A stretch of DNA of 64,000 nt from Reyranella sp. (GCF_030651995.1 NZ_JAUSBN010000047.1:62001-126000), one strand, 5' to 3'; numbered from the stretch's first letter, positions 51,715 to 61,376 are shown. Notes: generated by a model not told the origin, from the letters alone. Numbers and translations: made by a program.

Positions 51715-52185
51715 GTGCGCGCTTTGTATTTCTTTGTAGCGACGTCGTTCCTGTTGGGCGCCTGCGCAACCGTGCCCCTGGCAGGGACCGCAGCGGATAT
51801 GGAGGGGAAGCGGTTCGACCCGCCACCGCCGGGTCAGGCCGCCCTGTACCTCTATCGCAGTTCGGTCCTCGGGTCTGAGGTGGTATTCTCGCTGGCCGAC
51901 AATCAACAGCCGATCGGCTCCCTGGCCAACAAAACCTGGATCCGCATCGAGGTCGCGCCCGGGCAGCACGTCATCACCTGCAACGCGCCGAGCTACGCGC
52001 CGCTCACCCAGACGCCGGCCGAGGCGGCGACCGTCGAACTCGCGCCGGGGGAAACGCGCTTCCTCGAGGTCGATGTCTGGCCGGGCCTGCCGCTCAGTCC
52101 GCGATGCACGGCGACGGAAGTGTCGGCCGACAAGGGCCGCACCGGGGTGACGGGCGGCAACCGCGCGATCGCGTCCGCCAACTGA
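51715..52185 (+). CDS. DUF2846-like lipoprotein, 156 aa
   Basis: GTG 51715 has GGAGAGGG just upstream. The N-terminus 'ALYFFVATSFLLGACATV' is a lipoprotein signal (LGAC). The rest is a beta-sandwich-like domain with 'GQAALYLYRSSVLGS' and 'KTWIRIEVAPGQHVITC', resembling DUF2846. Two cysteines lie in the mature part. It is divergent from the encapsulin operon and convergent with rutD (5 bp apart). No function known. Confidence 0.78.
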   Translation: MRALYFFVATSFLLGACATVPLAGTAADMEGKRFDPPPPGQAALYLYRSSVLGSEVVFSLADNQQPIGSLANKTWIRIEVAPGQHVITCNAPSYAPLTQTPAEAATVELAPGETRFLEVDVWPGLPLSPRCTATEVSADKGRTGVTGGNRAIASAN

Positions 52186-52190
52186 AGCGA

Positions 52191-52973
52191 TCACGCCTGA
52201 CGGTCGAGGAAGCCCAGCAACAACTCGTTGAACGCCGCAGGCTCGGTAACGTTGTGCGCGTGCCCACCGAAGGGTGCCACGTCGAGAAGAGCGTCGGGCA
52301 GGCGCGCTGCCAGCGCCTCCGACTGGCTGCACGACACCAGCACGTCGTCGCGGGCTGCCGACAGCAGAACGGGCAGGTTCAGCGCGTCGAGCTGTGCTGT
52401 GGCGTCGAAGGACAGCAGGGCCTCGATGCGGCGCAGCAGGTTGTCGCTGCCCTGGAAACCGGAGAGCGCATGGGCGTCCTCCGTCGCCATGCGTTCCGCA
52501 TTCGCCGCCAGCCAGGTCGCGGGGTAGAGGAAGATCGGTTGTGCCCGGACGTAGGCTTCGGGACCGGCGCTCTTCAACAGGGCGACGCGAATCTCGAAGC
52601 AGCGCCGCGTATGGGCATCGGCCGTCGCCCAGCCGTTGACGATGGTGAGGGACCGCACGCGGTCCGGATGGCGCAGCGCCAGGTCGACGCCGGCGAGGCC
52701 GCCCAGCGCGTGACCGACGAAGTGGCAGCTCTTCGTCGACGTCGCATCGAGGATCTCGCGGACCTCGTCGGCCATATCCGCGATGGCATAGCCCGCGGGA
52801 AGGCGGGTCGCGCGGGCGCGGCCGGTGCCGCTCTGGTCGTAGGTGATGACGCGATATCGGGCGGTGAGGGCAGCGAGCTGCGGCGTCCAGTAGCCGGCCG
52901 CGCCGCCGAGGCCGGCCGACAGCAGAACCGTCGCGGCCCCGGGCCGTCCGCATTGGTGGACGTCGAAGATCAC
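52191..52973 (-). CDS. rutD: Alpha/beta hydrolase, RutD-like, 260 aa
   Basis: 'LLSAGLGGAAGYWTPQLAAL' (in part) and 'VITYDQSGTGRA' match RutD, which speeds hydrolysis of aminoacrylate in uracil breakdown. The nucleophile elbow reads 'FVGHALGGLAG', where Ala takes the usual Ser position; the catalytic His is in 'FGGHAHNVTEP'. Many RutD proteins show such an altered elbow. GTG 52973 is the start, 10 bp after rutC. The operon context with rutB and rutC supports the name. Confidence 0.87.
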   Translation of the reverse strand: MIFDVHQCGRPGAATVLLSAGLGGAAGYWTPQLAALTARYRVITYDQSGTGRARATRLPAGYAIADMADEVREILDATSTKSCHFVGHALGGLAGVDLALRHPDRVRSLTIVNGWATADAHTRRCFEIRVALLKSAGPEAYVRAQPIFLYPATWLAANAERMATEDAHALSGFQGSDNLLRRIEALLSFDATAQLDALNLPVLLSAARDDVLVSCSQSEALAARLPDALLDVAPFGGHAHNVTEPAAFNELLLGFLDRQA

Positions 52974-52983
52974 GTACCGATGA

Positions 52984-53370
52984 TCACTTGCCGATATGCG
53001 CGACGGTCGCGATCTCGATCAGCGCGTCCTTCTTCACCAGGCCGCACTGGATGCAGTAGCGCGCCGGCTTGTCGCCCGGAAAATACTGCGCATAGACGGC
53101 ATTGATGGCGGCGTAGTGCGCCCAGTCGGTGAGGAAGATCGAATTGAAGGTGACGTCGGCCATGGTGCCGCCGGCGGCTTCGATCACCGACTGGATGGTC
53201 TTCAGCACATGATGCGTCTGCGCGGTCGGATCGCCGACATGCACCACGTTGGTGTCGGCATCGAGCGGCAGGGTGCCCGAGACGTAGACGATGCCGTCGG
53301 CCACCACGCCGGGCGAATAGGGCGCCAGCGTCTTGCCGGTGCCGGGCGGGATCACGGGCTTCATGGGCAT
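52984..53370 (-). CDS. rutC: Rid-family aminoacrylate deaminase, RutC-like, 128 aa
   Basis: A YjgF/YER057c/UK114 (Rid) fold with '[25 protein letters not shown]' (in part), '[26 protein letters not shown]' (in part) and the conserved Arg in 'PARYCIQC'. In the Rut pathway it acts on 3-aminoacrylate. Its ATG overlaps the rutB TGA by one base (TGATG). Confidence 0.88.
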   Translation of the reverse strand: MPMKPVIPPGTGKTLAPYSPGVVADGIVYVSGTLPLDADTNVVHVGDPTAQTHHVLKTIQSVIEAAGGTMADVTFNSIFLTDWAHYAAINAVYAQYFPGDKPARYCIQCGLVKKDALIEIATVAHIGK

Positions 53371-54128
53371 CAGGTTGGTCCTTCCGTGTTGAGGCCAGGA
53401 TGGGCATTGGCCTGCAGGGCATTGCGGAACGCCTCGACTGACGACACCCAGCCGAAGAAGCTCTCGATGTTGAACAGCGACGCCTTCTGGATGTAGTCGG
53501 GCCCGGCATGATGCGTGGCGTCGTGCAGGACGATGCCGAAATACTCGAGGAAGAAGCCGTCGCGTAGAGTCGACTCCACGCAGACGTTGGTGGCGATGCC
53601 GGTGAAGACCAGCGAGCGGATGCCGCGGGCGCGCAGCACGCTGTCGAGGTTGGTGTTGTAGAAGGCGCTGTAGCGCGGCTTCGAAATGACGATGTCGCCC
53701 TTCTGCGGCGGCAATGCGTCCACGAGCTCGTAGTCCCAGCCGCCCTTGGCCAGGAGCTTGCCCTGCAGTTCGGGACGCGCGCGCATCGTCTTCATGGCGT
53801 TCGACTTGTGCCAGTTGGGCGAGCCCGGCCCGCCCGCCTCGACATAGTCGGGATCCCAGCCGTTCTGGAAATAGATCACGGGAATGCCGGCGGCACGCGC
53901 CGCCGCGGCGGCCTCGCGGATCTTCTCGATCGCCGGTGCGGCCCCCGAGATGTCGAAGCCCGCGAGATCGAGATAGCCGCCGGGCGAGGCATAGGCGTTC
54001 TGCATGTCGACGATGATCAGCGCGGTTTCCGACGGCTTGATCAGCATCGGCTCGGGCCGCGCCTCGAGCCGCCGCGCGTCGGGATCCTCGGGCGGGAAGT
54101 AGCTGACGGGCTTTGGACCGGTTTCCAT
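53370..54128 (-). CDS. rutB: Ureidoacrylate amidohydrolase, RutB, 252 aa
   Basis: An isochorismatase-fold hydrolase with triad D41 ('IIVDMQNAY'), K150 ('[10 protein letters not shown]') and C183 ('ATNVCVEST'). '[11 protein letters not shown]' and '[20 protein letters not shown]' (in part) are typical of RutB. It releases carbamate and aminoacrylate from ureidoacrylate. A GGAAGG site lies before ATG 54128, 56 bp after the parB stop on the same strand. No rutA oxygenase is nearby. Confidence 0.9.
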   Translation of the reverse strand: METGPKPVSYFPPEDPDARRLEARPEPMLIKPSETALIIVDMQNAYASPGGYLDLAGFDISGAAPAIEKIREAAAAARAAGIPVIYFQNGWDPDYVEAGGPGSPNWHKSNAMKTMRARPELQGKLLAKGGWDYELVDALPPQKGDIVISKPRYSAFYNTNLDSVLRARGIRSLVFTGIATNVCVESTLRDGFFLEYFGIVLHDATHHAGPDYIQKASLFNIESFFGWVSSVEAFRNALQANAHPGLNTEGPT

Positions 54129-54184
54129 GGGGACCTTCCGTGGTGCGTCACGGAGTCCAGCAAGAACCTGACCAGATTGAAGAG

Positions 54185-55168
54185 CTAACGCCGCGTGAGT
54201 TTGTCGACCACCGTGTCGAGCTGATCGAAGTCGCGGATTTCCAGGGTCTGCACGCTATGCTCGCCGAGGCCGCGCAAGCTGAGATCGACCTTGAGCCCGA
54301 GTGCCTCCTCGAGGCGCTTCTCCAGCGCCTTCGTGTCGGCACTCTTGGCCGCGCCGCCGGCGGCACCGCCGGCCTTGGTCTTGCCGGCGCCGCCCGGCTT
54401 GGCCTTCGTCTTGGTTTCGCCGGCGAGCCGCTCAAGATCGCGCACGGTGAGCTTCTCGGCGATGGCCCGCTGCGCCATTGCCACAGGGTCAGGTACACCG
54501 ATCAGTGTACGCGCCTGACCGGCGGAAAGTGCGCCGTCCCGGACCATCTCCTGCACCGGCGGCGGCAGGTCGAGCAGACGCAGCGTGTTGGCGATGTGGG
54601 GCCGGCTCCGGCCCATCATGCGCGCCAGGTCCTCCTGGGTGTGGCTGTAGTCCTCGACCAGCCGCTTGTAGCCCTGCGCCTCGTCGATCGCGGTCAGGTC
54701 GGAACGCTGCAGGTTCTCGACCAGGCCGATCTGCAGCGCGTCCCTGTCGTCGATCGTGCGGATGACGACCGGCACGTCATGGAGCTGGGCCTTCTGCGCC
54801 GCCCGCCAGCGCCGCTCCCCCGCGATGATCTCGTAGCTGTCGGCCGAGTCGCGCAGGGGGCGCACAAGTATGGGTTGTAGAAGGCCATATTCCTTGACCG
54901 ACTCGACCAGCATCTCGATGTCCTCGAAGCTGGTGCGCGGCTGCATCTTGCCGGGCTTGAGCTGGCCGATCGGCAGGGTCAGCGGCGGCAGCCTGCCAGG
55001 CGAGGGGCGCACGGCTTCGGCCTCGGTCGGCCCGGCTTGTGCAGTGGCCGGTGGCGGCGCCGGCGAACCAGCGGGTGCGGCCGGCGTCACGGCGGAGGCG
55101 ACTTCGTCGTCGCCGAGCAGGGCGGAGAGGCCACGGCCGAGGCCGCGGGGTTTGGGGGGCTGGCTCAT
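54185..55168 (-). CDS. parB: Chromosome partitioning protein ParB, 327 aa
   Basis: '[15 protein letters not shown]' is the N-terminal ParA-stimulating segment. '[15 protein letters not shown]' is the conserved CTP/arginine patch, followed by '[23 protein letters not shown]' (in part), the helix-turn-helix '[24 protein letters not shown]' (in part) and a C-terminal dimer domain after an Ala/Gly/Lys linker. It binds the parS sites listed here and spreads. The start overlaps the parA stop (ATGA). Confidence 0.97.
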   Translation of the reverse strand: MSQPPKPRGLGRGLSALLGDDEVASAVTPAAPAGSPAPPPATAQAGPTEAEAVRPSPGRLPPLTLPIGQLKPGKMQPRTSFEDIEMLVESVKEYGLLQPILVRPLRDSADSYEIIAGERRWRAAQKAQLHDVPVVIRTIDDRDALQIGLVENLQRSDLTAIDEAQGYKRLVEDYSHTQEDLARMMGRSRPHIANTLRLLDLPPPVQEMVRDGALSAGQARTLIGVPDPVAMAQRAIAEKLTVRDLERLAGETKTKAKPGGAGKTKAGGAAGGAAKSADTKALEKRLEEALGLKVDLSLRGLGEHSVQTLEIRDFDQLDTVVDKLTRR

Positions 55169-56001
55169 GGGGCGATTGCCTGTTCTGCGGCGAGGCGCCG
55201 GCGGCGGATGAACTCGCTCGCCAGCAGGATGTAGGCCTGCGACCCGGCACAGGCATTGTCGTAGATCAGCACCGGCATGCCGTGCGACGGCGCCTCGGCG
55301 ATGCGGACGTTGCGCGGGATCGTCGTTCCGAACACCAGCTCACCGTAATGCGCGCGCACGTCGGCCACGACCTGCTGGCTGAGCGTCATGCGGCGATCGA
55401 CCATGGTCAGGACGACCCCTATGATATGCAACCGGGGATTGAGTCTCTTCTTCACCCGGTCGATCGTGTTGCCGAGCGCCCCGATGCCTTCGAGCGCCAG
55501 GAACTCCGCCTGCAGCGGAACCAGCACGGCGTCGACCGCGACGAGGGCGTTCAGGGTGACGAGGCCGAGCGAAGGTGGGCAGTCGATCAGGACGATCGTC
55601 CAGCGCCGCCGCGCGTCGTTGCCGGGTGCGGCCAGCGCCTCGGCCAGCCGGCGCTCTCGACGGTCCATGTCGATCAGTTCAATCTCGGCCCCGGCGAGCT
55701 GACCCGCCGCCGGCATCACGTCCAGGCCGGGAATCTGGGTGGCCCGAACAGAGGCATCCAGCGGGTTGAGGCCCAGCAGGAACTCATAGGAACCGGGTGA
55801 GCGCTCATTTCGCGCTATACCTAGACTCGTAGAGGCGTTTCCCTGCGGATCAAGGTCGATCAAAAGGACCTTCTCGCCTACGGCCGCCAGGGCTGTGGCG
55901 AGGTTGATCGCCGTCGTGGTCTTACCGACGCCGCCCTTCTGGTTGGCGATCGCGAAGATCTGCGGCGGTGTAGGAGCCGATTCTGAGGAGGACGGCGTCA
56001 C
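55165..56001 (-). CDS. parA: Chromosome partitioning ATPase ParA, 278 aa
   Basis: Deviant Walker A 'NQKGGVGKTTTAINLATAL' near residue 20, 'DLDPQGNASTSLG' and 'VLIDCPPSLGLVTLNAL' are diagnostic. It segregates origins with ParB. The GTG at 56001 gives an 80 bp overlap with the end of rsmG, an unusually long one. A shorter N-terminus cannot be excluded but no other good start is close to the Walker motif. Confidence 0.97.
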   Translation of the reverse strand: MTPSSSESAPTPPQIFAIANQKGGVGKTTTAINLATALAAVGEKVLLIDLDPQGNASTSLGIARNERSPGSYEFLLGLNPLDASVRATQIPGLDVMPAAGQLAGAEIELIDMDRRERRLAEALAAPGNDARRRWTIVLIDCPPSLGLVTLNALVAVDAVLVPLQAEFLALEGIGALGNTIDRVKKRLNPRLHIIGVVLTMVDRRMTLSQQVVADVRAHYGELVFGTTIPRNVRIAEAPSHGMPVLIYDNACAGSQAYILLASEFIRRRRLAAEQAIAP

Positions 56002-56560
56002 GATCGGTCACGCTCGCAAATGCTTCGGGGGAAAAGTCCCATCTCTTCTTGGCCTCGTCCACCTCTGCCTGCCAGTCCTTCCCCTTGTGGAAAAGACAAA
56101 TAGCGGTATTCATCCTGTGTCGGTCGGACCATTCAAGCAACTGGGTCAAGGGCGCCAAGGCCCTGGCGGTCACCACCTCGGCGTTAGCCGGTGGCGCCGC
56201 CTCGATTCGCTTGATCACCAGCTTTGGCTGGCGGACCAGCCCCATCTTACGGCCGGCTTCGCCTAGAAACGCCGCTTTCCGGGCATCGGACTCGATCAGA
56301 GTAATCTCCAGATCCGGCCGCATTGCGGCGATGACGAGCCCCGGAAATCCGCCACCGCTTCCCAGATCGGCCAGCGTTTTCGCCTCGGCTGGTATGAGAG
56401 GAACAAGTTGTGCCGAGTCGAGGATGTGCCGCTTCCAGACACCGTCCAAAGTCGTCTTACCGACCAGATTGATGGCCTTCTGCCACCGCTCCAGGGTCTC
56501 CACCAGTACTTCCAACTGACGGCGTGTTTCACGTGAAACATCGGCGAGCAAGTCGGCCAT
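55922..56560 (-). CDS. rsmG: 16S rRNA (guanine527-N7)-methyltransferase RsmG, 212 aa
   Basis: 'LADLGSGGGFPGLVIAAMRPDLEITLIESDARKAAFL' (seen in pieces: DLGSGGGFPG, LIESDARKA) is the SAM site, and 'VVTARALAPLTQLLEWS' is family-typical. Start at ATG 56560 lies 1 bp after the mnmG stop; an ATG at 56584 would overlap mnmG. A perfect parS site lies inside the reading frame and encodes 'DVSRET'. The order mnmG-rsmG-parA-parB is conserved in many bacteria. Confidence 0.95.
   Translation of the reverse strand: MADLLADVSRETRRQLEVLVETLERWQKAINLVGKTTLDGVWKRHILDSAQLVPLIPAEAKTLADLGSGGGFPGLVIAAMRPDLEITLIESDARKAAFLGEAGRKMGLVRQPKLVIKRIEAAPPANAEVVTARALAPLTQLLEWSDRHRMNTAICLFHKGKDWQAEVDEAKKRWDFSPEAFASVTDRDAVLLRIGSYTAADLRDRQPEGRRR
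56525..56540. other. parS centromere-like site, inside rsmG
   Basis: A perfect 16-bp palindrome TGTTTCACGTGAAACA, the consensus ParB-binding site. It is 491 bp from the second copy. Confidence 0.95.
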
Positions 56561-56561
56561 G

Positions 56562-58421
56562 TCACGCCGCCCGGCGGCGGACATGCTTCAGCAAGGCCAC
56601 CAGCGCCGCCGGCGTGACCCCCGAAATCCGCGCCGCCTGACCGAGGGTAGCCGGCCGGTTGGCTTCAAGCTTCTGGCGGACTTCCGTCGAAAGACTCCCA
56701 ATGGCGCCGTAATCCAGATCGGCCGGAAGGGCCAAGGCCTCGTCCCGACGGTAGGCGGCAATGTCACCCCGCTGGCGGCTCAGGTATCCCTCGTAACGGG
56801 AGTCGATCGTCAACTGTTCCGCCACCTCGGCAGATACCGTCCCGAGTTCGGGCCAAAGGCCGACGAGCCGGCTCCAGTCGATCTCAGGATAGGCCAGTAG
56901 ATCGAGGGCCGACCGCGCGACCCCATCCTGGTTGATGGGGATCCCGCGCTTGGCCAGGGCGGAGGGGCTGATCTTCAGGCCCCCGGCCAGGGAGCGAGCC
57001 GCCTCCAGCGCCTGATGTTTCACGTGAAACATTGCCGCCCGCTCGGGCCCGACACACCCGACTTCGACGCCCCGTTGAGTGAGGCGCTGGTCGGCATTGT
57101 CGGCCCGGAGCCAGAGGCGATACTCGGCGCGCGAGGTGAACATCCGGTAGGGCTCGGTCACGCCGAGCGAGACCAGGTCGTCGATCAGGACGCCCAGATA
57201 GCCGTCGGCGCGATCCACGATGAAGGGCTTTGCCAGCACCGCATTCAGGCCGGCGATGAGACCCTGGGCGGCCGCCTCCTCGTAGCCGGTCGTGCCATTG
57301 ATCTGGCCGGCCATATAGAGTCCCGGAACCCGGCGGGTTTCCAGGGTCGCGTTCAGCTCCCGCGGATCGATGTGGTCGTACTCGATGGCATAACCCGGCC
57401 GCAGCATCTCGGTACGCTCCAGACCGGGAATGGTCTGAAGCATCGCCACCTGGACGTCCTTGGGCAGCGAGGTGGAGATCCCGTTCGGATAGACGGTGAA
57501 ATCGTCCAGACCCTCGGGTTCGAGGAAGATTTGGTGGCGGTCGCGCTGGCCGAACCTGACGACCTTGTCCTCGATCGACGGACAATAGCGAGGGCCAACA
57601 CTCTCGATTTGGCCCGAGTACATCGGGGCGCGGTGCAGGTTGGCGCGAATGATCTCGTGCGTCGCCGCCGTCGTCGTCGTGATGTGGCAAGGGACCTGGG
57701 GCGTCGTGATGCGCTCGGTCAGGTAGGAGAATGGCCGCGGTGGGTCGTCGCCGTCCTGCCGCTCGAGCGAAGCGTAGTCGATCGTACGGCCGTCCAGCCG
57801 TGCCGGCGTCCCGGTCTTGAGGCGTCCCAGCTTGAAGCCAAGCCGATGCAAAGTCTGGGCAAGCGCCGTCGACGGCTCCTCGACTCCATCGCCCCGCACC
57901 CGACCGGCCGGAATCCTGGTCTCGCCCATATGGATCAGGCCGCGCAGGAACGTACCCGTCGTCAGGATCACCCGCCCGGCGCCGATCTCGGCTCCGGACT
58001 CGGTGACGACCCCGGCACACGCACCGATTGAATCGATGATGATATCCGCAACCGCATCGGCGCGGATCTCGAGACTCGCCTGCTCCGCCAGCAACGCCTG
58101 GATGGCCTGCCGGTAGAGCTTGCGATCGGCCTGCGCCCGCGGACCGCGGACCGCCGGGCCCTTCGAGAGATTGAGGGTCCGGAACTGAATCCCGCCACGG
58201 TCGATGGCCCGGCCCATGATCCCGTCCAGCGCATCGATCTCGCGAACCAGGTGGCCCTTGCCCAACCCGCCGATCGCCGGATTGCACGACATTTCGCCGA
58301 TCGTCTCGATCCGATGCGTGAGAAGCAGGGTGCGTGCGCCGAGGCGCGCCGACGCGGCGGCAGCTTCACAGCCGGCATGGCCGCCGCCCACCACAATCAC
58401 ATCATATGAGAAGGCCCGCAT
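56562..58421 (-). CDS. mnmG: tRNA uridine-5-carboxymethylaminomethyl modification enzyme MnmG, 619 aa
   Basis: The FAD-binding loop '[14 protein letters not shown]' and '[20 protein letters not shown]' (in part) are diagnostic of MnmG/GidA, which with MnmE modifies U34 of several tRNAs. '[20 protein letters not shown]' (in part) and '[16 protein letters not shown]' are also conserved. ATG 58421 replaces a longer open frame. Length is normal. mnmE, the usual upstream neighbour, is not here. A parS site lies inside and encodes 'MFHVKH'. Confidence 0.98.
   Translation of the reverse strand: MRAFSYDVIVVGGGHAGCEAAAASARLGARTLLLTHRIETIGEMSCNPAIGGLGKGHLVREIDALDGIMGRAIDRGGIQFRTLNLSKGPAVRGPRAQADRKLYRQAIQALLAEQASLEIRADAVADIIIDSIGACAGVVTESGAEIGAGRVILTTGTFLRGLIHMGETRIPAGRVRGDGVEEPSTALAQTLHRLGFKLGRLKTGTPARLDGRTIDYASLERQDGDDPPRPFSYLTERITTPQVPCHITTTTAATHEIIRANLHRAPMYSGQIESVGPRYCPSIEDKVVRFGQRDRHQIFLEPEGLDDFTVYPNGISTSLPKDVQVAMLQTIPGLERTEMLRPGYAIEYDHIDPRELNATLETRRVPGLYMAGQINGTTGYEEAAAQGLIAGLNAVLAKPFIVDRADGYLGVLIDDLVSLGVTEPYRMFTSRAEYRLWLRADNADQRLTQRGVEVGCVGPERAAMFHVKHQALEAARSLAGGLKISPSALAKRGIPINQDGVARSALDLLAYPEIDWSRLVGLWPELGTVSAEVAEQLTIDSRYEGYLSRQRGDIAAYRRDEALALPADLDYGAIGSLSTEVRQKLEANRPATLGQAARISGVTPAALVALLKHVRRRAA
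57016..57031. other. parS centromere-like site, inside mnmG
   Basis: A second perfect TGTTTCACGTGAAACA palindrome, read in a different frame from the rsmG copy. Both sites lie within 2.9 kb of parB, as expected near a chromosome origin. Confidence 0.95.
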
Positions 58422-58443
58422 GCCGGGCCATTTACGCCTCCGG

Positions 58444-59070
58444 TCAGCCCCGGTCCAGACGGTCGAGATGGCTGGTGTCGTTGATGAACCCCACCCGCAC
58501 GTTGCCGTCCGCCAGGATCTCCACCTCATTCAATGCGCATGGGTCCTGCGCCAGCTTCCAATACGCCGACAGCGGCTGGTCGAGGAGCTGCAGCAACAGC
58601 GCGCGGTTCACGCTGTCATGGCCGACCAGGACGACCGTTTCGTCGGCGTGCCGCTCCAGGACCATGCGAAGTGCGTTCGAGGTCCGCGCCACCACGTCCT
58701 GCAGCGACTCGCCGCCGGGAAAGCGCACGAGATGCGGCGCCCGTCGCCACAGGCGATAGGCCTCCGGCGACTCCATCTCGATCTCCGCGTGGGTGCGCAT
58801 CTGCCAGGTGCCATAGTCGATGTCGCCCATGCCATCGTGGACCGATGCGGGAATGTTGCCGACTTCTGCAACCCGACCACCGGTGACGACGCAGCGCTGC
58901 AGCGAACTCGTATAGACGGCAACGGGCTTCCAGCGCGCGGCGATGCGGGCGGCCAGCGCATCGGCCTGCGCCAACCCCAGGGCCGTGAGCGGCAGCTCCG
59001 CGCGTCCGCGGAAGCGGGCGGGATGGATCCCGTCGACGTGACCGTGACGGGTCAGCAGGATGCGAGTCAT
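58444..59070 (-). CDS. Histidine phosphatase family protein, 208 aa
   Basis: Catalytic loop '[10 protein letters not shown]' near residue 5, second His in '[14 protein letters not shown]', and '[13 protein letters not shown]' for substrate binding, all of the phosphoglycerate-mutase-like superfamily. It ends 22 bp upstream of mnmG on the same strand. The B12 riboswitch lies just upstream, in the opposite direction, so a CobC-like alpha-ribazole phosphatase role is possible, but nothing in the sequence proves it. Confidence 0.87.
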   Translation of the reverse strand: MTRILLTRHGHVDGIHPARFRGRAELPLTALGLAQADALAARIAARWKPVAVYTSSLQRCVVTGGRVAEVGNIPASVHDGMGDIDYGTWQMRTHAEIEMESPEAYRLWRRAPHLVRFPGGESLQDVVARTSNALRMVLERHADETVVLVGHDSVNRALLLQLLDQPLSAYWKLAQDPCALNEVEILADGNVRVGFINDTSHLDRLDRG

Positions 59071-59133
59071 GCCCGAGTGTAGCGTGCGCGCCACACGGCG
59101 CACCCGTGTCGCAGGGCAGCCGATCACGAAATC

Positions 59134-59162
59134 TTGACGGAGGCTGCCGACGTGCCTTAACG
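59134..59162 (+). promoter_or_regulatory. Putative promoter of the cobalamin riboswitch transcript
   Basis: TTGACG at 59134-59139 is followed after 17 bp by TTAACG, a fair -35 and a weak -10. It lies just upstream of the riboswitch. Confidence 0.35.
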
Positions 59163-59164
59163 AT

Positions 59165-59350
59165 CACCCATCGACGGTCCTCCTTAACCGGAGGCTAACA
59201 GGGAATGCCGTGCTGCTCCTTCGGGAGCTAATCGGCAGCTGTACCCGCAGCTGTAAGCGGCGAGCGACTGCCCAAGAGTCACTGGACTTCGGTCTGGGAA
59301 GACGGGCAGGAGCTGCGACCCGCGAGCCAGAAGACCTGCCGGCGATAGCG
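59165..59350 (+). promoter_or_regulatory. Cobalamin (adenosylcobalamin-type) riboswitch
   Basis: Conserved pieces occur in order: 'aacagggaa' (about 59197), 'cagctgtacccgcagctgtaagcg', 'agtcactgg' near 59277, 'tctgggaagacgggcag', and the B12 box 'gagccagaagacctgcc' at 59324-59340. It lies in the leader of btuB, 90 bp before its start, and would repress the B12 uptake operon when cobalamin is plentiful. Confidence 0.93.
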
Positions 59351-59439
59351 TCGCTCTTCCGATGGACGGGACAATCCAACGGGACGGTCAACCGAGCGGT
59401 GACGCGCCTTGTGCGTGTTCTGTCTTGGGAGATCCGTCT

Positions 59440-61368
59440 ATGACGCCGATCCGTCGATTTCTTTTTGTTTTTCCGTTCCTGGCGCCCCTTGCAGCACCCA
59501 TGACGGCGCAGGCGCAGACCGAACCGGACGCCATGATGCCCGCGACGGTCGTGACGGCCGACCGCTTCCCGACCGACCCGAGCAAGGTCACCGCCAGCTA
59601 CACCGTCGTCATGCAGGAAGAGATGCAGCGACGGCAGCTTCGCAATGCCGCCGAAGTGCTGAGGACCATCCCCGGTGTCTCCGTGCAACAGTCCGGCGGC
59701 GTGGGCACACAGACCTCCGTCTTCGTGCGCGGCTCGAATTCCAACCACGTGCTGGTGCTCATCGACGGCGTCAATGTCAGCGATCCGTCCAGCGGCAATG
59801 GCGCGGTCGACTTCGGCAACTTCCTCACCGAGAACCTCGACCGCATCGAAGTCGTGCGCGGCCCGATGTCCACGATGTACGGCAGCCAGGCGATGGGCGG
59901 CGTCATCAACATGGTCACCAAGGCCGGCAAGGGGCCGATGAACGGTGCGGCCTTCACCGAACTCGGCACGCGGCTGACAAGCAACAGCGGCGCCTATGTT
60001 CGCGGTAGCGAAGGACGTTTCAACTACAACCTGAGCGTCGCCGGCACGTTCAGCCCGAACGACACGCCGGTGCCGGCGCGGTTCACGCCGAACGGCGGCT
60101 TCGTCGACATCGATCCCTATCGCAACATCACGCTCGCGGCGCGCCTCGGCTTCGAGATCAACGAGAACACCCAGTTCAACTGGTACGGCCGCTACATCGA
60201 CGCCAAGGTGAACTACGACCAGGTCGGACTGGAAGATCCGAACACCAACACCTACACATCGCAGTTCTACACGCGCGGCGAAATCGAAGGCTCGTATTTC
60301 GACGGCCGCTGGAAGCCCGTCGTCGGCGTCAACTACAGCACCATCACGCGGCACGATCTCGACTATGCCAGCGTGCAGAACCCGTTTCCGTTCAACACCG
60401 ACAGCTGGTTCAACGGTCGACGCCTGCAGGCCGATTTCAAGAACCTGGTTAAGGTCATCGACCAGATCGAGGTCATCGGCGGCATCGATTACGACCGGCA
60501 GTGGGCCTACACCAACACGGTCGGTCCGTTCACGCCCTACACACAGGCCTGGGGCACGATGGCCCAGACCGGCATCTATGGTCAGCTCCGGCTCAACCCG
60601 TTCGAAGGGTTCAACCTCAACGTCGGCGGCCGCGTCGACATGAACGACATGTTCGGCACCGTGGGCACCTGGCGTGCCGGCGCGTCCTACCTGTGGGCGC
60701 CGACGGACACCAAGATCAAGGCGTCGTACGGCACCGCCTTCAAGGCGCCGGCGCTGATCGAGATGTTCGGTCCCGGGCCGTTCTGCGGCGGCAATCCCAA
60801 CCTGCAGCCGGAATACAGCCGCGGCTATGAGGTGGGCGTGGAGCAGGGGATCTTCGACCGCAAGGTGAAGGCCGGCATCACCTACTTCTTCAACACCTAC
60901 TCGAACCTCATCCAGTGCGCGCCGCCGACCTTCGCCCTGATGCAGAACGTCGCCAACGCGCAGACCGAAGGCTTCGAAGTGACGCTGCAGATCAGCCCGG
61001 TGAAGTGGTTCGATCTCTATTTCGACTACACCCACCTGATCGCGCGCAACGTCGATGCCAACCAGCCGCTGCTGCGCCGTCCCGGCGATGTCTTCAACAT
61101 CCGCGCCGAGGTGCGGCCGTGGGAGAACACGCTGTTCGGCGTCGGCGTGCTGCAGGTCAACAGCCGATTCGACGCCAATGCCGTCACCGGGGCGATCATG
61201 ACGCCGGCCCCTTACACGCTGGTGCGAATCACGGCCCAGTACGACGTCATCCCGTCCGTCCAGCTCTTTGCCCGCGCCGAGAACGTTCTGGACCGGGTGT
61301 ACGAGGAGCCGGAAGGCTTCCAGGCGCCGTATTTCCAGGCCTTCTTCGGCGTGAAGGCGAGGTTCTGA
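59440..61368 (+). CDS. btuB: TonB-dependent vitamin B12 outer-membrane receptor, 642 aa
   Basis: Signal peptide (cleavage after AQAQ), then a TonB-box-like 'ATVVTADR', a plug domain ('LRTIPGVSVQQSGGVGTQTSVFVRGSNSNHVLVLIDGV' seen in pieces: SVFVRGSNSNHVLVLIDG, VRGPMSTMYGSQAMGG) and a 22-strand barrel ending '-VKARF' with terminal Phe. The upstream cobalamin riboswitch makes B12 the likely ligand. The nitrilase-like gene follows after 8 bp. Confidence 0.95.
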   Translation: MTPIRRFLFVFPFLAPLAAPMTAQAQTEPDAMMPATVVTADRFPTDPSKVTASYTVVMQEEMQRRQLRNAAEVLRTIPGVSVQQSGGVGTQTSVFVRGSNSNHVLVLIDGVNVSDPSSGNGAVDFGNFLTENLDRIEVVRGPMSTMYGSQAMGGVINMVTKAGKGPMNGAAFTELGTRLTSNSGAYVRGSEGRFNYNLSVAGTFSPNDTPVPARFTPNGGFVDIDPYRNITLAARLGFEINENTQFNWYGRYIDAKVNYDQVGLEDPNTNTYTSQFYTRGEIEGSYFDGRWKPVVGVNYSTITRHDLDYASVQNPFPFNTDSWFNGRRLQADFKNLVKVIDQIEVIGGIDYDRQWAYTNTVGPFTPYTQAWGTMAQTGIYGQLRLNPFEGFNLNVGGRVDMNDMFGTVGTWRAGASYLWAPTDTKIKASYGTAFKAPALIEMFGPGPFCGGNPNLQPEYSRGYEVGVEQGIFDRKVKAGITYFFNTYSNLIQCAPPTFALMQNVANAQTEGFEVTLQISPVKWFDLYFDYTHLIARNVDANQPLLRRPGDVFNIRAEVRPWENTLFGVGVLQVNSRFDANAVTGAIMTPAPYTLVRITAQYDVIPSVQLFARAENVLDRVYEEPEGFQAPYFQAFFGVKARF

Positions 61369-61376
61369 GCGGCACG

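Noticed and set aside
55000-59160. Chromosome origin (DnaA boxes) near parAB
   Set aside because: No cluster of TTATCCACA-like boxes was visible; only the parS sites support closeness to the origin.
59164-61035. 623-residue minus-strand frame under btuB
   Set aside because: Antisense shadow; btuB has a signal peptide, plug and barrel motifs and a riboswitch leader.
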